Shown here piece after piece: positions 35,076-44,045 of a DNA stretch of 64,000 nucleotides. The notes under the pieces are model-generated. The model saw only the letters and a list, made by a program, of their open reading frames with translations, made no database searches and was not told where the DNA came from. The translations under genes and the position numbers were made by a program. Source of the stretch: Bacillota bacterium. Its GTDB lineage: Bacteria > Bacillota > UBA5301 > JAMCQP01. The first letter of the stretch is position 1. Each line of letters starts with the position of its first letter. The DNA lies in the NCBI GenBank assembly GCA_023381695.1, contig JAMCQP010000083.1, forward strand, positions 92,677 to 156,676. Direction: 5' to 3'.

Positions 35076-35772
35076 ACTGGTGGAGGTTGTGGCGCGTTAT
35101 GGAGAGACTGAGGTTTTACATGGCATTTCCTTTACCGTCCCGCCCGGGAGGATAACCACCCTGATCGGAGCAAACGGCGCCGGTAAAACCACGATCTTGC
35201 GCTGTATTACCGGCCTTCTCGCCGTGTCCCGTGGGAAGATCATGTGGAAAGGAAAAGACCTCACGGTAATGCCCTCCAAAGAGATTGTCCGTTCCGGAGT
35301 AACCATGGTGCCGGAAGGACGGCATGTGTTTCCCCGCATGACCGTGCGGGAAAACCTCGAGATGGGGGCGTATCTCCGCCGTGATAAAATGGGTATCGAA
35401 CAAGATTTCGAGTGGGCGCTTTCGCTTTTTCCCGCGCTGAAATCCAGGCTCAAGCAAACGGCCGGAACCCTTTCCGGAGGAGAGCAGCAGATGCTTGCCA
35501 TGGGGAGGGCGCTCATGGCCGCTCCGGAGCTTCTCCTTTTGGATGAACCTTCCATGGGTCTTTCGCCCTTGCTTGTGGAGGAAGTCTTTTCGGTAATCGA
35601 GCGCATCCGTGAGATGGGAAAGACCATCCTCCTGGTAGAGCAGAATGCGGTGATGTCGTTGAGCATTGCAGACCAGGCCTATGTCCTGGAGTTGGGTGCC
35701 GTGGTCTTGTCAGGAACGGGCGAGAGTTTGTTGCATAATCCGGAGGTTGAGGCAGCTTATCTGGGCGTCTGA
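35068..35772 (+). CDS. livF: Branched-chain amino acid type ABC ATPase LivF
   Basis: 234 aa. Walker A GANGAGKTT, signature LSGGEQQMLAMGRALM, Walker B LLLLDEPSMGLSP and LLVEQNAVMSL are intact. GTG 35068 follows GGGAGG and overlaps livG by 8 bases; a TTG at 35047 is an unlikely longer start. Its stop overlaps the creatininase ATG. Confidence 0.96.
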   Translation: MLELVEVVARYGETEVLHGISFTVPPGRITTLIGANGAGKTTILRCITGLLAVSRGKIMWKGKDLTVMPSKEIVRSGVTMVPEGRHVFPRMTVRENLEMGAYLRRDKMGIEQDFEWALSLFPALKSRLKQTAGTLSGGEQQMLAMGRALMAAPELLLLDEPSMGLSPLLVEEVFSVIERIREMGKTILLVEQNAVMSLSIADQAYVLELGAVVLSGTGESLLHNPEVEAAYLGV

Positions 35773-36590
35773 TGATGGGGATGTTTTCTATAAATGAATT
35801 ATGGCAAAAGGGTGGAGATAGCTTGGCGGGAGTATGGCTTCAGAATATGACCTGGGAAGAATTCAAGGAACGTATTCAAGAGACGAAGGTGGTGCTGGTG
35901 GTGGTTGGCAGCACCGAGCAACACGGGGCCCATCTGCCCCTGGGAACGGATACCATGGTAGCGATGGCTCTGGCGGAAGATGCTTCCGCTAAAACGGGGG
36001 CGGTTATTGCGCCGCCTTTGTGGTTTGGATGGAGCCCGCATCACATGGCATTGCCTGGTACTGTGACAATCCGGCCAGAGGTGCTTATTGAACTCCTTTA
36101 CGACGTTCTGCAATCTTTGGCTGAACATGGATGCCGGAACTTTATAATAATCAATGGCCACAGAATCGTGAACATTCCCTGGATGCAGCTAGCCGCTGAG
36201 CGTGCTCAGCGTATTTTACAGGTGCGCGTCAACATCTTCGATCCGGCTTATATGTCCAAAGAGATCGTGGATAAGCTGGAATTCGGGCCGGTGGGTCATG
36301 CCGAGGAAATTGAGTCCTCGCATATGTGGTACTGCTTCCCTCAGCTGTACCATGAAGATAAAACACTGAATTGCCCCCCGGAGAGCATCGAATTGTATCA
36401 TGTTGACCCCCGCGCCGCCGGGGATACCCTGTGTTATGTGCCATCCACCAAAGAGCGCATGCGGGAATCGGTGGAAGTATCCAGAGGCACGTCCGGGTCT
36501 CCGGTCCGATCTTCCAGGGAAAAAGGGAAGCTCTATCACGAGCATCTGGTTAAGAGGCTTACTCAAGTTATTCAAAGGTTTCAGGCATGA
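35772..36590 (+). CDS. Creatininase-family amidohydrolase
   Basis: 272 aa. The family motif GSTEQHGAHLPLGTD gives metal ligands Glu49, His51 and Asp60; His130 lies in INGHRIVN (the usual NGHGGN is changed after the His) and Glu179 in GHAEEIESS. The family includes creatininase and several other cyclic-amide or formamide hydrolases. ATG 35772 overlaps livF; a TTG at 35823 after GGTGGAGA is another possible start and would remove a non-conserved 17-residue tail. The position inside the liv operon suggests it acts on the imported compound. Confidence 0.85.
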   Translation: MMGMFSINELWQKGGDSLAGVWLQNMTWEEFKERIQETKVVLVVVGSTEQHGAHLPLGTDTMVAMALAEDASAKTGAVIAPPLWFGWSPHHMALPGTVTIRPEVLIELLYDVLQSLAEHGCRNFIIINGHRIVNIPWMQLAAERAQRILQVRVNIFDPAYMSKEIVDKLEFGPVGHAEEIESSHMWYCFPQLYHEDKTLNCPPESIELYHVDPRAAGDTLCYVPSTKERMRESVEVSRGTSGSPVRSSREKGKLYHEHLVKRLTQVIQRFQA

Positions 36591-36604
36591 GCAGGAGGAT
36601 CTAA

Positions 36605-37645
36605 ATGAAAGCCATTTTAAAAGCTGAATCGGCTCCCGGTGCATTTCTCAGCGAGGTTGCAGTTCCGAAGCCTGGTCCGACAGATGTCCTGGTGAAAATA
36701 AAAGCAACCTCAATATGTGGTACGGATCACCACATCTACATCTGGAATGAATGGGCGCAGAGGCGGATCAAGCCTCCCAAAATCATGGGGCATGAGTTTG
36801 CCGGGGAAGTCGTGGAAGTGGGCTCGGCGGTTAGATCTGCGAAGGTGGGAGACTATGTATCGGCGGAGAGTCATATAGTATGTGGGCACTGTCCTCAGTG
36901 CCTAATGGGCGAAAAACCCGTGTGCCAGAATACAAGAATTCTTGGAGTGGATACCGATGGGTGTTTCGCCGAATACGCCGTCGTGCCGGAAGACAATCTG
37001 TGGCACAATGATTCGAGCATCCCAGCGGATATCGCTTCCATTCAAGAACCGCTGGGAAATGCGATTCATACGGTTCTGGCCGGGGAACCCAAGGGGAAAA
37101 CCATGGCCATCTTTGGCTGCGGGCCGATAGGTTTGATGGCGATAGGAGTGGCCAAGGCCGCCGGAGCTTCCTTCGTTGCCGCCGTCGATGTCAACGAATA
37201 CAGGCTGGATATCGCCGAAAAAATGAACGCCGATCTGGCAATCAATAGCAAAGACCGGGATCCCCTGGAAATGATCCTGGATTACACTCATGGTGTAGGG
37301 ATGGATGCGGTTTTAGAGATGTCCGGAGCCCCTGCCGTATATGGTCAAATGTTCAAGGCGGTCAGAGCGGGGGGCAGGGTCACCCTTCTGGGGCTTCCCG
37401 CGAAACCTGTGCCGGTGAACTTTTCCGATGACGTGGTAATGAAAGGTGTTACCATCCAGGGTATTACAGGAAGGAAAGTATGGGATACCTGGTTGACGGG
37501 AAGGGAACTCCTTACCTCAGGAGCTCTTGACCTCAGTCCCGTGATCACCCATCACTTGGATTTAGAGGAGTATAAGCTGGGGATGGATCTGATGACATCG
37601 GGGAATTCCGGAAAGATTATTCTTTATCCAGGGGGGGCCAGGTAA
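36605..37645 (+). CDS. tdh: L-threonine 3-dehydrogenase, zinc-dependent
   Basis: 346 aa, medium-chain dehydrogenase. Catalytic zinc: Cys38, His63 and Glu64 ([18 protein letters not shown]). Structural zinc: C93, C96, C99 and C107 (CGHCPQC, PVC). The NAD site is [11 protein letters not shown]. The [15 protein letters not shown] segment is characteristic of Tdh, which makes 2-amino-3-ketobutyrate; the next gene encodes its partner Kbl, overlapping by one base, which fixes the call. Confidence 0.95.
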   Translation: MKAILKAESAPGAFLSEVAVPKPGPTDVLVKIKATSICGTDHHIYIWNEWAQRRIKPPKIMGHEFAGEVVEVGSAVRSAKVGDYVSAESHIVCGHCPQCLMGEKPVCQNTRILGVDTDGCFAEYAVVPEDNLWHNDSSIPADIASIQEPLGNAIHTVLAGEPKGKTMAIFGCGPIGLMAIGVAKAAGASFVAAVDVNEYRLDIAEKMNADLAINSKDRDPLEMILDYTHGVGMDAVLEMSGAPAVYGQMFKAVRAGGRVTLLGLPAKPVPVNFSDDVVMKGVTIQGITGRKVWDTWLTGRELLTSGALDLSPVITHHLDLEEYKLGMDLMTSGNSGKIILYPGGAR

Positions 37646-38868
37646 TGGCGAAGATTGATTTCTTGGCGAAAGAACTTGATCTTTTACGGGAACAGGGTCT
37701 TTTCAACACCATCCGGACCATAGACGGCCCACAGGGTGCGTGGTTTGTAGCCGACGGAAAAAGAGTCTTGAACCTTTGCTCCAACAACTATTTGGGTTTC
37801 GCCAATAGCCCGTTGCTCAAAAAAGCTGCAAAACAGGCCATAAATAAATATGGCGTGGGTTCTGGAGCGGTAAGGACCATAGCGGGAACCCAGACCATCC
37901 ACCTGGAACTGGAGAAAAAGCTGGCCGAGTTTAAGCATGCGCCCGCCAGCATAGTCCTGCAGGGAGGGTTTAACGCCAATTTGGCGGTCATCCCCACGAT
38001 TACCGGGGAAGGGGACCTGATTTTCTCGGACGAATTAAACCATGCCAGCATTATCGATGGTTGCAGGTTGTCCAAAGCCAGGGTTGTCAGATACCTTCAT
38101 AATAATGCGGAAGATCTCCGGAAAAAGATTAAAGAAGAAATGAAAGATGCCCGGCGGATGTTGATCGTGACTGATGGCGTGTTCAGCATGAACGGCGATA
38201 TAGCTCCTCTGCCAGACCTCGTGGAAGTGGCTGACGAATTCGGAGCCATGGTGATGGTGGATGATGCCCATGGCGAAGGAGTTCTGGGTGAGGGGGGAAG
38301 AGGCATCGTGAATCATTTTGGGCTTGAGGGCAAAGTGGAGATCGAAGTCGGCACGCTTTCAAAAGCTTTCGGAGTTGTGGGCGGCTATGTTACCGGTCCT
38401 CAAGTACTCATCGATTACCTGAAACAGCGTGGACGCCCCTTCCTTTTCAGCACCGGCCTTTCTCCGGCGGATGCTGCCGCGGCCGTTGCTGCCGTGGATG
38501 TCTTGCTCCAAGGAGACAAACTGGTAAAGAAATTGTGGGCTAACGCTGAGTATTTCCGGGGGGGGCTGAAAGCCGCGGGATTTGCCACAGGTGAAAGCCA
38601 AACGCCCATCATTCCGGTAATTTTGGGAGATGAGAAACTGGCTTCCGAATTCTCAAAGACCTTGTTTGCCGGGAGAATTTTTGCCCAGTCCATAGCTTAC
38701 CCCACGGTTGAAAGGGGCAAAGCACGCATTCGCTGCATGATCTCCGCGGTTCACGAGAAAAAAGATCTGGATTTCGCCCTGGAAAAGTTCACTGAAGCCG
38801 GGAAACGGCTGGGGGTCCTGACGGCCGAGCGGTCTTCAGTCAACTCGGGAAATCGTCAAAATATTTGA
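37645..38868 (+). CDS. kbl: Glycine C-acetyltransferase (2-amino-3-ketobutyrate CoA ligase)
   Basis: 407 aa, alpha-oxoamine synthase family. PLP lysine in [13 protein letters not shown], and the conserved [21 protein letters not shown] and [15 protein letters not shown] segments. It cleaves 2-amino-3-ketobutyrate with CoA to glycine and acetyl-CoA. Together with Tdh this gives threonine catabolism yielding acetyl-CoA, useful to an anaerobe. The tail beyond residue about 395 is slightly longer than usual. Confidence 0.95.
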   Translation: MAKIDFLAKELDLLREQGLFNTIRTIDGPQGAWFVADGKRVLNLCSNNYLGFANSPLLKKAAKQAINKYGVGSGAVRTIAGTQTIHLELEKKLAEFKHAPASIVLQGGFNANLAVIPTITGEGDLIFSDELNHASIIDGCRLSKARVVRYLHNNAEDLRKKIKEEMKDARRMLIVTDGVFSMNGDIAPLPDLVEVADEFGAMVMVDDAHGEGVLGEGGRGIVNHFGLEGKVEIEVGTLSKAFGVVGGYVTGPQVLIDYLKQRGRPFLFSTGLSPADAAAAVAAVDVLLQGDKLVKKLWANAEYFRGGLKAAGFATGESQTPIIPVILGDEKLASEFSKTLFAGRIFAQSIAYPTVERGKARIRCMISAVHEKKDLDFALEKFTEAGKRLGVLTAERSSVNSGNRQNI

Positions 38869-38953
38869 AGAGAATTCATTACATTTCAAGATCCGGCCAA
38901 TAGTTCATAGGCAGGAAAATACTCATAAACGGCGAAATATCTTATCAAAGTCT

Positions 38954-38969
38954 ATGCGAACGTTTGCAT
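38954..38969. promoter_or_regulatory. LacI-type operator candidate upstream of malE
   Basis: ATGCGAACGTTTGCAT is a 16-base near-perfect palindrome (one mismatched pair) with the AACGTT core typical of LacI/CcpA-family sites. It lies 47 bases before the malE start. A LacI-family gene is encoded 4 kb downstream, so that protein or a catabolite regulator could act here. Confidence 0.6.
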
Positions 38970-39015
38970 TGCCGGGCAGTCCATGATTTCCAAAGAAGAA
39001 AGGAGCAGCATCAAG

Positions 39016-40221
39016 ATGAAAAAGGCGATTGTTTTGTTTCTAGCTCTCTCTTTGCTGGTTGTTGCGGCCGCGCTGCCGGCGGCTGCTTCCCAGGCGGGCA
39101 AACTCCTGATCTGGGCGGACGCCGTGCGCACGCCGGTGTTAAAGACGGCGGCGGAATCTTTCACCAGGGAGTACAAGATTCCGGTGGACATCGTGGAGGT
39201 TCCGTTTGGAGACATTCGCGGGAAGCTGGCCACGGCCGGGCCCGCCGGCGAGGGTCCGGACATTGTCGTGGGACCCCACGACTGGCTGGGTGAGCTGGTG
39301 GCCAACGGGCTTATCGCGCCCATCGATCTGGGTTCCGAAAAGTCGAAGTTCGTCCCGGTGACCGTGGAGGCGTTCACCTACAACAACAAGCTCTATGGGC
39401 TGCCGTACGCCATGGAAGCGATTGCGCTCATCTACAACAAGAAGATGGTTCCCACCCCGCCAAAGACGTTCGAAGAGCTCATCGCCATGGCCAGGAAGTT
39501 GACGGATAAGAAACAGGGTACTTACGGGTACATGCTGCCGGGCGCGGATGCTTACCATTCCTATCCCATCATCAGCGCGTTTGGCGGTTATATCTTCGGG
39601 CGGGACGCCGGCGGCAACTTTAACCCGAAGGATGTCGGCCTCGACAGCCCGGGCGCGGTAAAGGGCGCCCGGTTCATCGAGAGGCTGATCAAGGAGGGCG
39701 TACAACCCAGGGGCGCGGACTACAACACCATGGCCAACCTGTTCAAGGAAGGCAAGCTTGGCATGATGATCACCGGCCCCTGGGAGATCGCCAACGCCAG
39801 GGCGGCCAGGATCAACTACGGCGTGGCCAGGATCCCGGCCATCGAAGGCAAGAAGCCCCGGCCGTTCGTCGGCGTGCAGGGCTTCATGGTCAGCGCGCAC
39901 AGCAAGAATGTGGTGCTGGCCAACGAATTCCTGAAGGGCTTTGTGGCGACGAAAGACGTCATGCTGGCGCTCTACAAGCAAGATCCGCGCATTCCCGCCT
40001 ACAAGCCGGCGCTGGAGGCCGTGGACGACAACCCCGACCTCAAGGCATTTGCGGCCAGCGCTTCGGACGGGCAGCCCATGCCGAGCATTCCGGAGATGAG
40101 CGCGGTCTGGGGCGCCTACAACGACAAGCTGAGCCTGATTCTCAACGGCGAGCAGACCCCGGACAAGGCGATGAAGGATCTGGCGGCACAGGTCCGCAAG
40201 GCGATTGAGGGCAAGAAATAA
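39016..40221 (+). CDS. malE: Maltose-type sugar ABC solute-binding protein
   Basis: 401 aa from ATG 39016 after AAAGGAGC. Signal AIVLFLALSLLVVAAALPAAA with type-I cleavage near AAAS and no lipobox. Closest by eye to maltose/maltodextrin-binding proteins (KLLIWADAVRTPVLKTAAESF, EGPDIVVGPHDWLGELV, ITGPWEIANAR, VQGFMVSAHSKN). The linked MalF with a large periplasmic loop supports a maltodextrin-class substrate. Confidence 0.88.
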   Translation: MKKAIVLFLALSLLVVAAALPAAASQAGKLLIWADAVRTPVLKTAAESFTREYKIPVDIVEVPFGDIRGKLATAGPAGEGPDIVVGPHDWLGELVANGLIAPIDLGSEKSKFVPVTVEAFTYNNKLYGLPYAMEAIALIYNKKMVPTPPKTFEELIAMARKLTDKKQGTYGYMLPGADAYHSYPIISAFGGYIFGRDAGGNFNPKDVGLDSPGAVKGARFIERLIKEGVQPRGADYNTMANLFKEGKLGMMITGPWEIANARAARINYGVARIPAIEGKKPRPFVGVQGFMVSAHSKNVVLANEFLKGFVATKDVMLALYKQDPRIPAYKPALEAVDDNPDLKAFAASASDGQPMPSIPEMSAVWGAYNDKLSLILNGEQTPDKAMKDLAAQVRKAIEGKK

Positions 40222-40234
40222 TCGCCCGTAAGTC

Positions 40235-40327
40235 AGGAGGTGAAGGGGGGCCGATCCCCGGCCGCGGTCATTCAAGGCGATAGTCCAGGCATGGCGTCAA
40301 CGGCTCCCGGCGGCCCCTCTCTGGATG
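40235..40327 (+). promoter_or_regulatory. Shine-Dalgarno site split from malF start by a long hairpin
   Basis: The strong site AGGAGGTGA (40235-40243) lies over 80 bases before the malF ATG (40325), which has no site of its own. Between them AGGGGGGCCG (40244-40253) pairs with CGGCCCCTCT (40311-40320), 10 bp with one G-U, and inner pairs CCGG/CCGG (40258-40261, 40307-40310) and CCG/CGG (40262-40264, 40301-40303) extend the stem. Folding would put the site 4 bases from the ATG (CTGG between). Confidence 0.5.
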
Positions 40328-41881
40328 TTCAGGTTTTCCGGACTACTCTTGAAAATAGCGGCGCTGGGGGTTTTTGACGCTCTGGCCGTCTGGGCGGCGG
40401 CCGGCCTCCTGGCCTGGCATAACTACGGGCTGGCCGCGGCCCTTTTGATCGGCGCCGCTCTTATAAATTACGCCGTCTTCAACCCCAAGGCGGTGCCGGC
40501 GCGCTATCTCTTGCCGGCGTTTATCGCCATGGCGGCGATGGTGGTTTACCCCATCCTCTACACCATGTTCATCTCCTTCACCAATTACGGCACCGGGCAC
40601 ATCCTCAGCCAGGAGGGCGCTGTCGACCAATTCACAAACGCCTACTACGCCCCGCCCGAAGCGAAAGAGTACCCATTCCATGCCTACGGAAACGACGCCG
40701 GCGACCTGCGATTCCTCCTCATTACCGCCAGGGATCAGGGGCTGCTGACCCGGGGCGGCGGGGCCACGGCGCTTGAGGAGGTCTCGTTGAGCGCTCCGGG
40801 CTTCAAGGACGAGGACGGGGACGGCGTCCCCGACGCCATCGGCGGCTACGCAAGGTTGTCGCGGCTCAAGCTGATCAGCAAGCTTTCCGATCTGCAGGAG
40901 ACGACTCTTTCGTACGGCGAATCGGTCTTCCGGTTGAAGGATCTGGAAAAGTTCGCCGAGGTCAGGAAGCGGTACGATTACCATCCCAAAAGCGAGGTCT
41001 TGACCGATCTGGTGACCGGGAAGACCTATGTTCCGGTAAAAGGGACCTTCACCGCCGCCGATGGCACGAAGCTGGATCCCGGGTTCCAGAACGCGGTGGG
41101 CTGGGACAACTACCTGGCGTTTTTCACCGATGACCGCGTTTCAGGGCCGTTTTTGCGCGTCTTTATCTGGACTTTTGAATGGGCGTTTCTGAGCGTCTTT
41201 ATGACCTTCGGCCTCGGCCTGAGTCTGGCGCTCATGCTCAATGATTCCAGGCTGCGCCTGCGGAAGTTCTACCGCATGCTCCTCATCATTCCGTATGCCT
41301 TTCCGGGATTCATCTCCGCCCTGATCTGGGCCGGTTTCTTCAACACCGAGGTGGGGATTGTAAACAGGATCCTGGGCGCGGCGATGAGCGTCACCATCCC
41401 CTGGTTTCAGGATCCGTTCTGGGCCAGGGTGGCGGTGCTGGTGGTCAACCTCTGGCTGGGCTTCCCCTATATGATGATCATCGCGCTGGGCGCCTTGCAG
41501 AGCATCCCCGGCGAAATGTACGAGGCGGCGGTGGTGGACGGCGCGAACGGCTGGCACCGTTTCTGGCGCATCACGCTGCCGAATCTGATGATCGCCGTGG
41601 CGCCGCTTCTGGTGGGCTCCTTCGCCTTCAACTTCAACAACTTCAACGTGATCTACCTGGTCACAAAGGGTCTCCCGGCGATCGTGGGGGCTCAGACCCC
41701 GGCGGGGGCCACGGATATCCTTATTTCGTACACGTACCGGCTGGCCTTTGAGGGAGGGCGGGGCACCCAGTACGGCCTGGCGTCGGCGGTTTCCATCATA
41801 ATTTTCATCATCACGGCGACGATCAGCCTGATCAACTTCAAGCTCACCGGGGCGGTGGAGGAGATGAGTGAAAATGTATAG
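40325..41881 (+). CDS. malF: Maltose-type ABC permease MalF with large extracytoplasmic loop
   Basis: 518 aa. Helices near residues 5-30, 35-52 and 62-85, then a long loop (about 85-275) like the P2 domain of enteric MalF, then five or six helices with the EAA loop EAAVVDGANGWHRFWRITLP. The loop contains DEDGDGVPD at 162-170, a calcium-loop-like motif. P2 normally clasps the binding protein, which suits a soluble MalE. ATG 40325 has no nearby Shine-Dalgarno site; see the hairpin feature. Confidence 0.92.
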   Translation: MFRFSGLLLKIAALGVFDALAVWAAAGLLAWHNYGLAAALLIGAALINYAVFNPKAVPARYLLPAFIAMAAMVVYPILYTMFISFTNYGTGHILSQEGAVDQFTNAYYAPPEAKEYPFHAYGNDAGDLRFLLITARDQGLLTRGGGATALEEVSLSAPGFKDEDGDGVPDAIGGYARLSRLKLISKLSDLQETTLSYGESVFRLKDLEKFAEVRKRYDYHPKSEVLTDLVTGKTYVPVKGTFTAADGTKLDPGFQNAVGWDNYLAFFTDDRVSGPFLRVFIWTFEWAFLSVFMTFGLGLSLALMLNDSRLRLRKFYRMLLIIPYAFPGFISALIWAGFFNTEVGIVNRILGAAMSVTIPWFQDPFWARVAVLVVNLWLGFPYMMIIALGALQSIPGEMYEAAVVDGANGWHRFWRITLPNLMIAVAPLLVGSFAFNFNNFNVIYLVTKGLPAIVGAQTPAGATDILISYTYRLAFEGGRGTQYGLASAVSIIIFIITATISLINFKLTGAVEEMSENV

Positions 41882-42731
41882 CAAAACGACCTTCGCGGGC
41901 AACGCCGCCCGCCATCTGCTCATCTGGGCGGCTATCGCCTTCGCGCTCTTCCCGGTGCTCTGGATCTTTTCGGCCTCGCTGAGCCCGTCCAACACGCTGA
42001 TCGGCCAGTCGCTGATCCCCGGGAATATGAGCTGGGTCCATTACCGGGATCTCTTCCGTTCCCCGGAGTTGCCGTTTGGCCGCTGGATCTGGAACAGCGT
42101 GCGCATCTCCACGGTGACGGCGCTATTGACCGTATTTTTGACGGCGCTGGCGGCCTACTCCTTCTCCCGCTTCCGGTTCAAGGGAAGACGGATGGGGCTC
42201 TTCACGATCCTGATCGTGCAGATCTTCCCGCAGATGCTGGCCATGGTGGCGATCTACCTGCTCCTTCTGGGGCTGGGCAAGGTGGCGCCCTGGATCGGGT
42301 TGAACAGCTATCTCGGGCTGGTTCTGGTTTACCTGGGCGGGGCGATGGGCTTCAACACCTGGCTTGTCAAGGGCTTCTTCGACACGATCCCGCGCTCCCT
42401 GGATGAGTCGGCCATGATGGACGGCGCCAGCCATTTTCAGAGCTTCTGGCGGATCGTGGTCCCGCTGGCGCGCCCGATTCTGGCGGTGATCTTCATCCTG
42501 CAGTTCATCGCCACCTATTCGGATTTCCTGCTGGCCAGCGTGCTTTTGAGCGACGCCCACACTTACACGTTTGCGGTGGGCTTGAAGTTTTTCATCACCG
42601 ACCAGTACGCGGCCAGGTGGGGAACCTTCGCGGCGGCTTCGGTGCTCGGGGCGCTGCCGATTGTGGTGGTTTTCCTGCTCCTGCAGGAGCAGTTCGTCTC
42701 GGGGTTGACGCGCGGGGCGGTCAAAGGCTGA
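41874..42731 (+). CDS. malG: Maltose-type ABC permease MalG
   Basis: 285 aa from ATG 41874, 9 bases after GGAGGAG; GTG 41868 is too close to that site. Six helices and the EAA loop ESAMMDGASHFQSFWRIVVP. It overlaps malF by 8 bases. No MalK-type ATPase follows, so the ATP-hydrolysing subunit must come from elsewhere. Confidence 0.93.
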   Translation: MYSKTTFAGNAARHLLIWAAIAFALFPVLWIFSASLSPSNTLIGQSLIPGNMSWVHYRDLFRSPELPFGRWIWNSVRISTVTALLTVFLTALAAYSFSRFRFKGRRMGLFTILIVQIFPQMLAMVAIYLLLLGLGKVAPWIGLNSYLGLVLVYLGGAMGFNTWLVKGFFDTIPRSLDESAMMDGASHFQSFWRIVVPLARPILAVIFILQFIATYSDFLLASVLLSDAHTYTFAVGLKFFITDQYAARWGTFAAASVLGALPIVVVFLLLQEQFVSGLTRGAVKG

Positions 42732-42993
42732 AAAGAAGAGCCGTGCATCGCCCCTGCCGGGATTTCAGGTTAGTCTGCGCGGCAAAGCCTGGTCATGCGT
42801 TGAAAAATTTTGGTCAACATGGGAGGAGTTTCTGATTCCGGCGCGAAGTATAAATGCATGTAATTGGAAAAACGATTCACCATACATGAACCTGATTGTA
42901 GGATAATCAATGATCATTAGCCGGTGAAACGAAGCGTATACATCTGTGTAATAAGTTTGTTTGAGGTGAAATGGGCAGCGAGGGGCAGGGCAA
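42732..42993 (+). promoter_or_regulatory. Upstream region of the LacI-type regulator
   Basis: 262 bases without a gene, AT-rich in its second half. AATGATCATT (42909-42918) is a perfect palindrome. TTCACC and TAGGAT near 42876-42904 are a possible but weak promoter pair with 17-base spacing. No terminator hairpin with a T-run follows malG. Confidence 0.3.
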
Positions 42994-44001
42994 ATGTCAA
43001 CAATAAAAGACGTGGCGAAAAAAGCAAGAGTAGCGCCGAGCACGGTATCGTATGTTCTGACAAATAGCAAGAAGATCACGGAAGAAACTCGCCAGCGGGT
43101 GATCAGGGCGGTGAAAGAACTGAATTATGTTCCCAACGGCGTCGCCCGGAGCATGAAAAGCCGGAACACGTATCTGATCGGTCTGCTTTTGTCCGATGTT
43201 GCGCATCACCTCTCGTTTGCCATCGCCAAAGGCGTGGACGAGGTGGCGTTCAAGGCCAACTACAACGTGATCTTTTGTAACACCCATAATGAGTCGGAGA
43301 GGGAAAGTCAATACATTCGACTCCTTGAAGAACGTCAGGTGCAGGGGATCATTGTGGCGAGCCGTCGGACAGAGGAACTGACCCATACCTACCTGAAATC
43401 AAGGCAAATTCCCATCGTCTACGCTAATCGTTACGAACCGGGAGAGTCGGTAAGTTGCGTGCTTGTGGATAACGAAGCCGGAGGCTATGCCGCCACAAAA
43501 CATCTTGTGGATTTGGGTCACCGGAAGATCGGTTTCATCTCGGGACCGTCGGGGCGATCATCCAGTCGTGATCGGCAAAGAGGATACGAGCAGGCTCTGC
43601 ATGAAGCAAGGATCCCGGTTGACCGGGAACTGATCCGGCTGGGGGAGTACTCGGTGGAGAGCGGTTACAAAGCCATGCAGCAATTGCTGGAATTGCGACC
43701 CACGGCGGTATTTGCCGCCAACGACAATATGGCCATCGGCGCGGTCAATTGTATTGTTGAGTCCGGCTGGCGGGTGCCGGAAGACATCTCGGTGGTTGGC
43801 TATGACAATAGCATCCAATCTACTTTTGTCCACCCGGCGTTGACCACCGTGGATGTTCCCTTGCCGCAGGTGGGTGAAGTGGCGGCCAGGATATTGTTGG
43901 ATGAGATTTCTGGCAGGAGTGCCACACCGCAGAGTATCAGAGTCAAGTGCAACTTAATAGTGCGTGGTTCTTCGGGCCCGGTCTCACAGTCCAAAGGTTG
44001 A
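42994..44001 (+). CDS. LacI family transcriptional regulator
   Basis: 335 aa. Helix-turn-helix and hinge MSTIKDVAKKARVAPSTVSY ... PNGVARSMKS, then the type-I periplasmic-binding effector domain (YLIGLLLSDVAHHLSFAIAKG, AVFAANDNMAIGAVN, ISVVGYDNS). It lies between the mal-type operon and the second sugar operon, and AACGTT-core sites occur near both and near 53877, so it may control several of these operons. Confidence 0.95.
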   Translation: MSTIKDVAKKARVAPSTVSYVLTNSKKITEETRQRVIRAVKELNYVPNGVARSMKSRNTYLIGLLLSDVAHHLSFAIAKGVDEVAFKANYNVIFCNTHNESERESQYIRLLEERQVQGIIVASRRTEELTHTYLKSRQIPIVYANRYEPGESVSCVLVDNEAGGYAATKHLVDLGHRKIGFISGPSGRSSSRDRQRGYEQALHEARIPVDRELIRLGEYSVESGYKAMQQLLELRPTAVFAANDNMAIGAVNCIVESGWRVPEDISVVGYDNSIQSTFVHPALTTVDVPLPQVGEVAARILLDEISGRSATPQSIRVKCNLIVRGSSGPVSQSKG

Positions 44002-44045
44002 GCAAACGTTCTAAAATAACAAACGAAAATGGAGGGAGAGCAGCA

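Noticed and set aside
44001..44013. AACGTT core after the LacI gene as a full operator
   Set aside because: The arms outside the hexamer are not complementary; mentioned only as a bare core.
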